Below, in pieces: positions 5,924 through 13,300 of a DNA stretch of 27,092 bases. The notes below the pieces were generated by a model. It did no database searches and was not told the origin of the DNA. It saw only the letters and a program-made list of their open reading frames with translations. Both the position numbers and the translations under genes were made by a program. Within the stretch, counting starts at the first letter, position 1. Each line of letters begins with the position of its first letter. Source of the DNA: a virus; the IMG/VR virus record IMGVR_UViG_3300023199_000205, positions 1-27,092 of that record. One strand, written 5' to 3'.

Positions 5924-6813
5924 TGGCTTGGTGGCGGATCGACGACGGCGCCGCCGACCACCCGAAGTTCCTCGCCCTCGAGGAGCTCGGTCCGGCGCGC
6001 TACGCGGCGGCGGTCGCCCTCTGGTTCCGGGCGGGCTGCTACAGCGCGAAGCAGCGCCTCGACGGCGAGGTTCCGAGCGCCTTCGTAGGCCGATCGACCT
6101 CGATTCCGAGGCGAAAGAGGGCCGCAACAGACTTGGTTCAGGTCGGGTTGTGGCTCGAAGCGGAGGACGGGTGGGAGTTCAACGACTGGTCGAGCTTCAA
6201 CCCGACGAGCGACGAGCGATCGGCGAAAAGGCGAGCGAAAACGGAGCGTCAGAGGAGGTGGCGGGAGAAGAAGCGGGCCGAAGAGGAGGCGGCCGCCGCC
6301 GCCCGTGTAGACGCGTCTACAGCGTCTACGCGAGACGCCGCTCCCATCCCGACCCGACCCGACCCGACTACCTCCTCTACCGAGGAGGTTCCGTCGGGCT
6401 CTCCTGAGCCCGCCTCCGCTCCCTCTCCGCTGGACGTGATCCGGGAGCATGAGGAGCGCTTCGGGAAGGACCTCGCCCGGGCGGCGCGCGACGCGGTCGG
6501 CCTCTCGAGGAAGACCGGGAAGATCGCCGACACGGTGTGGGCCCGGACGCTGGCGAAGCTCGCCGGGCACGGAGACCGCGCGGCGGTCGACGCGCTTCGC
6601 GTCTTCGTCGAGAGGTACGCGGACGGCGACAAGGGCGAGGGCTACCTCGTGGCGATCGCCCGATCGATGGCGAAGGGGACGGGCTCGCAGGCTCGGATCC
6701 CCGGCGTGAGCTCTCCTGCGGGGATCGCCTCGTTCGACGAGGTGGAGCAGGATGGGCGCGACCAGTTCGCGGCGCAGGTCGCGGAGGACCGAAGAAGAAG
6801 GGGATCAGGATGA
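5923..6813 (+). CDS. Phage replication initiator (O-like, winged-helix N-terminus)
   Basis: 296 residues from the ATG that overlaps the regulator's stop. Residues 1-90 resemble the N-terminal winged-helix domain of phage replisome organisers (MAWWRIDDGAADHPKFLALE, a region with W and G spacing, GWEFNDWSSFNPT). Residues about 90-125 are strongly basic (SAKRRAKTERQRRWREKKR). A low-complexity Ser/Thr/Pro linker follows (about 125-170), then a C-terminal helical domain (residues 170-280; DTVWARTLAKLAGHG, GYLVAIARSMAKG) like those contacting the helicase loader. Overlap with the DnaC-like gene downstream supports a replication role. The linker DNA carries repeats that could be the origin. Confidence 0.8.
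   Translation: MAWWRIDDGAADHPKFLALEELGPARYAAAVALWFRAGCYSAKQRLDGEVPSAFVGRSTSIPRRKRAATDLVQVGLWLEAEDGWEFNDWSSFNPTSDERSAKRRAKTERQRRWREKKRAEEEAAAAARVDASTASTRDAAPIPTRPDPTTSSTEEVPSGSPEPASAPSPLDVIREHEERFGKDLARAARDAVGLSRKTGKIADTVWARTLAKLAGHGDRAAVDALRVFVERYADGDKGEGYLVAIARSMAKGTGSQARIPGVSSPAGIASFDEVEQDGRDQFAAQVAEDRRRRGSG
6302..6390 (+). other. Candidate replication origin inside the initiator gene
   Basis: The stretch holds the decamer CCCGTGTAGA (6302-6311), the 14-bp palindrome GTAGACGCGTCTAC (6307-6320), two direct GCGTCTAC repeats nine bases apart (6313-6320, 6322-6329), four tandem CCCGA units (about 6349-6368), and a 7-bp perfect hairpin CCTCCTC/GAGGAGG (6371-6388). It falls in the low-complexity linker codons, as do the lambda iterons inside gene O. 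No long AT-rich unwinding tract is visible, which weakens the case. Confidence 0.4.
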
Positions 6814-7517
6814 CGAAGAAGCGCGGAGGACCGCCGACGCAGGTCCACGAAGCGATCGCGGCGGCGATGGAGCGGACGCAGAAGTGGCGCGAGGAGCAGG
6901 CCGCCGCCCGCGGCGTCTCCCTCGAGGAGGTCGACGCCCTCGAGGAGCAGGACCGGAGGCGGGAGGATCGGATGCGCGCCCTCGCGCGGAGCGGGATCTC
7001 GCTCCCCGTCGAGGACCTCGCGAAGCTCGCCTCCGACGAGCTCGACGAGACCGAGCCGCTCGACCTGGTGAAGCGCTGGTGGGGGGCGGACCTCGAGAGG
7101 CCGATCCTCCTCCTGTGCGGCGCGGTCGGCGTCGGGAAGACGCTCGCCGCGGGGTGGGCGGTCGCGGCCTGCGGCGGCGGGAGCGTCATCCACGCGCCCG
7201 AGCTCGCCCGGCGGATCCTCCCGACGAGGACCGAGGTCGAGGCGGGCTTCGAGCCCGTCAACCTCCGGACGTCGCTCCTCGTCCTCGACGACCTCGGCAC
7301 GGAGGCGGACGCGGGCTTCGCCCGCTGGTCGGAAGCGCTCGCCCTCCTCGTCGAGCGCCGCTTGATGGTCGGGCGGACGATCGTCACGTCGAACATGGGG
7401 CGCCGCCAGTTCCGCCCGCGCTACGGCGACCGGATCGCCTCGCGCCTGAACGCGCACGCCTACGTGGTCGAGTTGCAGGCGAAGACCTCGCTCCGGAAGA
7501 CGGGAGGTGGACTGTGA
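6810..7517 (+). CDS. DnaC/IstB-like helicase loader ATPase
   Basis: 235 residues from the ATG overlapping the initiator stop (ATGA). The N-terminal 90 residues are helical and charged, as in helicase-binding domains. An AAA+ core follows: Walker A GAVGVGKT (residues 104-111, Lys110), Walker B LLVLDDLG (Asp160, Asp161), and sensor-I TSN (Asn195) in GRTIVTSNMGRRQF. It ends with RYGDRIASRLNAHAYVVEL, matching the arginine-finger/sensor region of DnaC. It should load the host DnaB helicase on DNA marked by the initiator. No phage helicase gene is seen in the window. Confidence 0.9.
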   Translation: MTKKRGGPPTQVHEAIAAAMERTQKWREEQAAARGVSLEEVDALEEQDRRREDRMRALARSGISLPVEDLAKLASDELDETEPLDLVKRWWGADLERPILLLCGAVGVGKTLAAGWAVAACGGGSVIHAPELARRILPTRTEVEAGFEPVNLRTSLLVLDDLGTEADAGFARWSEALALLVERRLMVGRTIVTSNMGRRQFRPRYGDRIASRLNAHAYVVELQAKTSLRKTGGGL

Positions 7518-7705
7518 GCGGGGACGCAGAAGCGCGCGCGCTGGCGTTCGGGATCCTCGACGAGCTTCGGAAGGCGAAGCCGATCGACGACGCGTGGCGG
7601 TGCCTTCGGCGCGACGCAAAGGACGACCTCCTCGATCGGACCATCGCGCTCGCGTCAGTCCACCTCGACCGCGCGTGCTTCGGGGAGGTCCGCGATGACT
7701 GGTGA
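7514..7705 (+). CDS. Small hypothetical protein
   Basis: 63 residues from a GTG overlapping the loader stop (GTGA). Almost entirely helical: ALAFGILDELRKAKPIDDAW, then a Lys/Arg/Asp-rich middle and a Cys near each half. No known family recognised. The coupling on both sides (11-base overlap with the following gene) supports it as real. Confidence 0.6.
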   Translation: MSGDAEARALAFGILDELRKAKPIDDAWRCLRRDAKDDLLDRTIALASVHLDRACFGEVRDDW

Positions 7706-8336
7706 TCGGCACTTCGGCGACCTCTACGACCGGGACGTGGACCTCGCCGCCGAGCGAGCCTACCGCGCGACGCAGAAGCTCCCGCCGCCTCCCGATCGGC
7801 GCGCCTTCCCGCTTCCGCGGGCTCGCGAGATCGCCGAGAACCTCGCAAAGGTCCTCCGCGCCGGGTGCGACCGCCTCGAGATCGCCGGCTCGATCCGCCG
7901 GAAGGTCGCGCAGGTGAAAGACATCGAGCTCGTGGCGATCCCGCGCGGGATCCCCGTCGACCTCTTCGGGAACCCGGCGACCGGGAAGACGAAGCTCGAC
8001 GTGATCGTGGACGGCCTCCTCGAGGACGGCCTCCTCGAGGCGCGCGAGCCGAAGCGTCTCGGCGACCGCTACAAGGCGCTCCGGACGACCCGGACGGGCG
8101 TCGGCGTCGACCTCTTCATCGTGCGTCCGCCGGCGCAGTGGGGCGCGATCTTCGCGATCCGGACCGGCGGCGCCGACTTCTCACGCTTCTGCGTCACGGA
8201 GGCGCGGAAGCACGGGCGCCGGGTCGAGCGCGGACGCGTCGTCGACGAGGCCGGGAGGACGATCGAGACGCCGGAGGAGGCGGACTTCTTCCGCGCCGTT
8301 CGCGTCGGCTTCGTCCCGCCGGAGAAGCGGTCGTGA
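7695..8336 (+). CDS. DNA polymerase X/beta-like nucleotidyltransferase
   Basis: 213 residues; ATG at 7695 with GGAGG eight bases upstream. It has the palm signature of family X nucleotidyltransferases: helix LAKVLRAGCDRLEIAGSIRR (Gly65, Ser66), then VKDIEL (Asp76, Glu78) where canonical enzymes have GDID, and the third acidic residue in GVGVDLFIV (Asp139), followed by WGAIFAIRTGGADFSR, equivalent to the dNTP/primer-binding GAAL-YFTGS region. No thumb, 8-kDa lyase or exonuclease domain is evident. It could fill short gaps or add nucleotides during recombination. The Asp-to-Glu change is conservative and may keep activity. Confidence 0.82.
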   Translation: MTGDRHFGDLYDRDVDLAAERAYRATQKLPPPPDRRAFPLPRAREIAENLAKVLRAGCDRLEIAGSIRRKVAQVKDIELVAIPRGIPVDLFGNPATGKTKLDVIVDGLLEDGLLEAREPKRLGDRYKALRTTRTGVGVDLFIVRPPAQWGAIFAIRTGGADFSRFCVTEARKHGRRVERGRVVDEAGRTIETPEEADFFRAVRVGFVPPEKRS

Positions 8337-8644
8337 GCCGGAAGGACGACCGGATCGCCTCCCTCGAGGCGGACCTCCGGGAGACCAGCGCGCGCCTCGA
8401 CGAGCTCCTCGAGGAGGTCGACGGCTTCCAGGAGGACACGCTCGCCCTCGAGGCGAAGCTCGACGTGGCCGTGGCGCTCGTCCTGCGCGGCGCGCGCGAG
8501 GTCCGCGAGCCGATCCTCCGGGCCGGGCTCCTCGAGGACCTCGAGGCGGCGATCCCGGGCTCGACCGACGAGCTCCGGACCGACGAGCGGCCGGAGGTCC
8601 TCCGCCAGCGCGCGGCGATGCGGCGCGACGGGAGCGGCTCGTGA
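8333..8644 (+). CDS. Coiled-coil hypothetical protein
   Basis: 103 residues from a GTG overlapping the previous stop. Residues about 5-35 form a strong heptad coiled coil (DDRIASLEADLRETSARLDE, LLEEVDGF). A second helix (LDVAVALVLRGAREV) follows, then a Pro/Asp-rich end. No catalytic motif. Its place between nucleotidyltransferase and methylase-like genes suggests an accessory role only. Confidence 0.6.
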   Translation: MSRKDDRIASLEADLRETSARLDELLEEVDGFQEDTLALEAKLDVAVALVLRGAREVREPILRAGLLEDLEAAIPGSTDELRTDERPEVLRQRAAMRRDGSGS

Positions 8645-8931
8645 GCTCGACCGGCCGCGGGAGGGCGCGCGTCGGCTTCCTCTCCTCCGCGGACCGGGTT
8701 CCCTTCTGGCGCGGGCCGGGGAGCGACCCGTGGATCCGCGTCCTGCCGGATCGCCCGAGCTTCGACGGGCTCGGGACGGACTCCGCGACCTACGCGTGGT
8801 TCCTCTGGGGTGACGTCGACCTCGCCGGCCCGCGCGTCGACGTCCTCGACCCGACGCCGGCCGAAGTCCGCGCGGCGCAGAAGCCCGCGCCGCCGACCGG
8901 GCTCCCGCAAGTGGAGCTCGACCTGTTCTAA
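8641..8931 (+). CDS. Small protein resembling the C-terminal end of phage adenine methylases
   Basis: 96 residues from a GTG overlapping the previous stop (GTGA). RPSFDGLGTDSATYAWFLWG (residues about 38-57) matches the end of many phage N6-adenine methylases, where a PSFTG-TDS-Y-WFVW pattern follows the catalytic core. The AdoMet-binding and DPPW/DPPY motifs are absent. It is thus either a decayed remnant kept as a stand-alone module or an unrelated small protein. Ends in TAA. Confidence 0.5.
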   Translation: MSSTGRGRARVGFLSSADRVPFWRGPGSDPWIRVLPDRPSFDGLGTDSATYAWFLWGDVDLAGPRVDVLDPTPAEVRAAQKPAPPTGLPQVELDLF

Positions 8932-8958
8932 ACAACCCACCGACCGAAGGAGACCGAG

Positions 8959-9258
8959 ATGGCACGACGCAAGGGACAGAAGACGCAGACCGAGATCGAG
9001 GGGACCGAGCGGTTCCACGACGAGGAGATCTCCTCGGCGGTCGAGGACTTGAAAGACCTCCGCCGCCAGCGGACCGAGATCAAGGCGAAGCACGACGCCG
9101 CGGTGGAGCGCCTTACCGAGATGCTCACGGCCCGCGGCCTCTCCGAGTACGTCGACCCGGACCTCGAGGCGAAGGTCACCGTGGCGGAGAAGACGCGCCT
9201 CTCCCTCCGCGAGTTCAAGGTCAAGGAGAGCTCGCTCGACGACGGCGACGAATCGTGA
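8959..9258 (+). CDS. Charged helical protein
   Basis: 99 residues; ATG preceded by GAAGGAG at good spacing, one of the better ribosome-binding sites here. Residues 20-60 form a charged helix/coiled coil (EEISSAVEDLKDLRRQRTEI, KAKHDAAVERLTEML), followed by GLSEYVDPDLEAKVTVAEKT. Similar small proteins are common in the replication region of tailed phages; the function is not known. Its end overlaps the next gene by four bases. Confidence 0.65.
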   Translation: MARRKGQKTQTEIEGTERFHDEEISSAVEDLKDLRRQRTEIKAKHDAAVERLTEMLTARGLSEYVDPDLEAKVTVAEKTRLSLREFKVKESSLDDGDES

Positions 9259-9473
9259 GAGACGCGAGCGTCGAAGACGGGTTCCTTCTCCGGCGCGCCG
9301 CGCGCGTCCTCTTCGAGTGCGACCTCGAGGCGCCGGAGACCGCGGCCCGACTGAACCAGATCGCCGACGACCTCGACGCGCCGGACATGTGCGAGGGGTG
9401 CGACGCGCCCACGCGCCTCTCCGACGCGGAAGGCGTCCCGGTCTGCGAGGACTGCGTCCCGCGGGAGGGGTGA
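9255..9473 (+). CDS. Small zinc-ribbon-like protein
   Basis: 72 residues from a GTG overlapping the previous stop. Helical N-terminal half (FLLRRAARVLFECDLEAPET), then CEGCDAPTRL (CxxC) and CEDCVPREG (CxxC) in the last 25 residues, a plausible zinc ribbon. The stop overlaps the RusA start (TGATG). Possibly a partner of RusA, an inference from coupling only. Confidence 0.62.
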   Translation: MRDASVEDGFLLRRAARVLFECDLEAPETAARLNQIADDLDAPDMCEGCDAPTRLSDAEGVPVCEDCVPREG

Positions 9474-10117
9474 TGCAGCTTGCGCGCTTCACCGTCCTCG
9501 GGAAGCCGGTCCCGAAGGCCCGTCCGCGCTTCGACCGGAGGAGCGGACGGGTCTTCACGCCGAAGAAGTCCCGAGCCTACGAGAAGCGGGTCGCCGCGGA
9601 GGCGCACGCCGCCTCGAGGTGGGTCCGCGACGAGGAGACGCGCTCGCTCTCCCGCCGCGCCGACCCGTGGCCCGATCGCCAGGGGTGCGAGCGAGCTCGC
9701 CCGCGCCGCCGCTCGGATCCGGCGCCGTCCTGCCGGTGCGACTGGTGCGCCTCGTCCTTCGAGGTCGAGCTCCGGATCTTCTTCCCGGACCGCCGGAAGC
9801 GGGACATCGACAACGTCGCGAAGGCCGTCCTCGACGGGATCAACGGGATCCTCTGGCACGACGACTCGCAGGTGCGCGCCACCTCGATCTCGTCCGACCT
9901 CTCGAGGAAGGCGCCGCGCGTCGAGGTCGAGGTCCGCCGCCGCCCGCCGGCGCAGGAGCGCCTCTCCCTCGAGGAGCCCTCCGCGAGCCTCTTCGAGGGC
10001 TACTCGGTCTGCGAGGACTGCGAGGGCGTCGGGACCTTCAAGGTCGACCTCCCGTCCGGGCGCCGGAAGGCCGTCGTCTGCGGCCTGTGCCAGGGTCGAG
10101 GGAGGTTGACGGCGTGA
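9473..10117 (+). CDS. rusA: RusA-family Holliday junction resolvase with zinc-knuckle extensions
   Basis: 214 residues. RusA enzymes are dimeric, Mg-dependent nucleases that cut Holliday junctions. The signature is complete: GKPVPKARPRF at the N-terminus, RDIDNVAKAVLDGINGILWHDDSQV with the catalytic Asp111, Asp113, Asp121 and Asp130/131 region. Typical RusA is about 120 residues. This one carries an insertion at about 52-94 that includes CRCDWC and an extra C-terminal knuckle CEDCEGVG (Cys180, Cys183) and CGLCQGRG (Cys203, Cys206). These may widen DNA contact. It fits with RecT and exonuclease in recombination-dependent replication. Confidence 0.9.
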   Translation: MQLARFTVLGKPVPKARPRFDRRSGRVFTPKKSRAYEKRVAAEAHAASRWVRDEETRSLSRRADPWPDRQGCERARPRRRSDPAPSCRCDWCASSFEVELRIFFPDRRKRDIDNVAKAVLDGINGILWHDDSQVRATSISSDLSRKAPRVEVEVRRRPPAQERLSLEEPSASLFEGYSVCEDCEGVGTFKVDLPSGRRKAVVCGLCQGRGRLTA

Positions 10118-10338
10118 GCTCCTCCCGCTTCGCGCTCGTCGACTGCGAGCCGTATCACGCCCGCCTCACCGCGCGGTCCTGCGCCGACCGACACGAGAAG
10201 GCGAACGGCGCCCTCGACGCGCCCGCCCGCGTCGGGAACGAGGCCGTCGCCCGGAAGATCCGCCTCCGGACGCTCCGCCTGTGCATCGGGTGTCAGACTG
10301 GCGCCCGCAGGAGGCGGAACCTCGCCTCGACCGACTAG
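10114..10338 (+). CDS. Small Cys-containing protein
   Basis: 74 residues from a GTG overlapping the RusA stop. A DCEPYHARLTARSCADRH stretch and a CIGCQTG near the C-terminus could bind a zinc ion (Cys about 11, 23, 62, 65). The rest is Arg-rich with little secondary structure to judge. Function unknown. The TAG stop (10336-10338) is part of a TAGACT box before the next gene. Confidence 0.6.
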   Translation: MSSSRFALVDCEPYHARLTARSCADRHEKANGALDAPARVGNEAVARKIRLRTLRLCIGCQTGARRRRNLASTD

Positions 10339-10341
10339 ACT
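10336..10341 (+). promoter_or_regulatory. Possible -10 box TAGACT before the fusion gene
   Basis: TAGACT overlaps the stop codon of the upstream gene and lies 17 bases before the ATG at 10359, with the ribosome-binding GAAGGGAGAG between. It matches the TAGNCT boxes seen at gene starts elsewhere. Because the TAG also serves as stop codon, the match may be fortuitous. Confidence 0.25.
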
Positions 10342-10358
10342 CGAAGGGAGAGAGAGAG

Positions 10359-13300
10359 ATGACTGAACCCGCCCCTAATCTTGGACCTCGCGCGCGCGAG
10401 ATCTCCGACGCGATCCAGGCCGCCGAGTACCGGGTGATCCCGCTCGACGAGCTCGCCGAGTGGGAGAAGAACCCGCGGCGCCGCATGGACGAGGGATCGG
10501 ACCGCCTGGCGACGACGATCGGCGCTCTCGGCGTGTGGGGGGCGGACGTCCTCGTGCAGAAGTCGACCGGCCGGATCATCGGCGGACACCTCCGGAAGCT
10601 CGCAGCGGCGAAGCTCGGTCTCGAGGCGGTCCCCTGCAAGGTCCTAGACGTGGACGACGCCCTCGCCGACGCGATCGCGCTCGCCGACAACCGAGCGAGC
10701 GAGTTCGCCGAGTGGGACCCGGAGCCGCTCGCGGAGCTCCTCGAGGACTTCGACCCGACGCTCCGCGCCGAGATGGGGTGGTCGGACGCGGACCTCGACG
10801 CGCTTCTCGAGGACCTCGAGGGCGACGGCGGGGAGGTCCCGAAGACGGAGGGCCCGCCCTTGAAGGATCGGTTCGTTGTCCCGCCCTTCTCGGTCCTCGA
10901 CACGCGGCGCGGGTACTGGCAAGAGCGGCGCCAGGCGTGGATGTCGCTCGGGCTCCGCTCGGAGGAGGGTCGCGGCGGCGGGCTCCTCGGCTTCCCGCTC
11001 ACCGGGCTCGTCGTCGACTACTACGAGCAGAAGCGCGCGGCGGAGAAGAAGACCGGCCGGGAGCTCACGCGGCAGGAGTTCGAGCGCGACTTCCTCGAGA
11101 TCCCGGAGGGCTCTTCGATGGCCGCGACCGGGACGAGCGTCTTCGATCCGGTCGTCTGCGAGATCGCCTACCGCTGGTTCTCCCCGCCCGACGGCCTCGT
11201 CCTCGACCCGTTCGCCGGAGGGAGCGTCCGCGGCGTCCTCGCCTCGAAGCTCGGGCGGCGGTACGTCGGGATCGAGCTCCGGGAGGAGCAAGTCGAGGCG
11301 AACCGCGCGCAGGCCCGCGCGATCTGCGTCGACGCGGTCGAGCCTGTCGAGAAGCTCGACCCGGTCGAGGACCCGGAGGCGCTCACGCCGGTCCAGCGCG
11401 CCGGGGACGTGTGGATGAAGCGAGACGACCTCTTCACCTTCGCCGGCGCCTTCGGCTCGAAGGCCCGCGCCGGGCGCGCGATCGCGGCGGTCTCGTCGGG
11501 TCTGTGCGTCGCCGGCTCCCGCAACGCGCCGATGATCTCCCGGGTCGCCCGGATCGGAGAGGAGGCGGGGATCCCGGTCCGGTGTCACGTCGCCGGCTCG
11601 AAGAAGCTCTCCGATCAGGAGCGCGACGCGGTCGGGCACGGCGCCGAGCTCGTGAAGCACTCGGTGAACTACCTCCGGACGCTCGTCTCGAAGTCGCGCG
11701 CCGACGCCGAGGAGCGCGGGTGGACGCACATCGAGCTCGGTCTCGAGAGCGATCTCTACTTCGAGGTCAACGAGCCGCAGGCCGCGAACGTCCCCGCGGA
11801 GGCGAAGCGCGTCGTCGTGGCCGTCGGCTCCGGGACCGGGCTCGCCTGCGTCCTGCGCGGCCTCGAGAAGGCCGGCCGGTCCGACCTCCCCGTCCTCGGC
11901 GTCTGCGTCGGCTTCGACCCGACGAAGCTCCTCGACCGCCGCGCGCCCGCCGACTGGCGGGACCGGGTCACGCTGGTGAAAGCAACGCAGGACTTCGGGC
12001 AACGCGCGGCGGTGACGACCTTCGCCGGCGTCGACCTCGACCCGCACTACGAGGCGAAGCTCCTCCCCTTCCTCCGCGCCGGCGACTGCGTCTACCTCCT
12101 CGCGAAGAGGACGGTCGACCACGAGGCCGCGCCCGCGCCCGACGAGATGAAGGCGTGGCAGAAGGGGATCCCGCTCGACGAGCTCCGCGCGGTCGCCGCC
12201 CTCTTCAAGGCGCACGACGACGGCCTCACGCAAGGCGCCTTCACGGGCGTGAAGGAGACCGACGTCGCGCGGGCGTGGGCCGCCGGGAAGCTCTACGTCG
12301 TGCGGGACGACGACGGCGCGCCGCGCGTCGCGATCATCGCGTCGAAGGCGCGATCGAAACGGAAGGTCGAGGACTTCACGGGCGCGCGCCGCGCGCAGAT
12401 CCAGAAGGGCGACGTCCACGTCCGGCGCTTCGCCTTCCGCGAGGACTCCGCGCTCTCCTGCGTCGACGCGCTCGGCGAGCTCGTCGGGCCGGAGGCGACC
12501 GCGTGGATCGAAGCCTGGATCGAGCACCCCGGCGATCGCGACGTGGTCGAGGCGCTCGGCGCCGAGCTCGCAGCCGTGAAGATCCGGGCGAGCTCGGAAC
12601 AGGTCGGCGTGTTCAAGCTCGGCGGCCTCGACCGGAAGGTCCGCGACCTCGACGCCGCGGACGTCCCCGCGCTGGCGCGCCTCCCGCTCGCGGTCTCGAC
12701 GACCGACGTGGACGAGCTCGTCGCCGCCCTCGAGAGGGAGGAGGCGGCCTTCGCCGACCACTACAGCGGGTACAACAAGCGGCACACGTGGGCGGCCTGC
12801 GTCCTGCGCGGCTACGGCGGGCGCGCGGACTTCATCATCAAGCCCGCCGAGATGTCGAAGAAGTGGAAGGCGGCGAACGCGGAGAAGCTCGGGTGGGAGC
12901 TCGAAGACACGCCGCTCCGCGCGAAGCTCCCGGAGGTCGAGGCGCTCCTCGAGGAGATCCCCGGAGAGAAGCACCGGATCCGCGTCATGCGCCTCTCGGC
13001 GAAGGAGGGCGAGCTCACGCGGCACGCCGACATCACCGACCCGGACGCGGGGACCGCCGACGGGAAGCTCCTCCGGATCCACTTCCCGCTCGTGACGAAC
13101 GAGGAGGTCCTCTTCGAGTCCTGGCGGATCGACGGCGCGCGCGAGGAGGCTCGGATGCGCGTCGGCGAAGCCTGGTACCTCGACACAAGGAAGCCGCACC
13201 GCGCGCGCAACGCGGGCGCGACCGACCGGCTCCACCTGGTCGTCGACGTCGAGGGGACGGCGGAGATCCGCGAGCTCCTCGCGCGCGCAGACCGGCCCGG

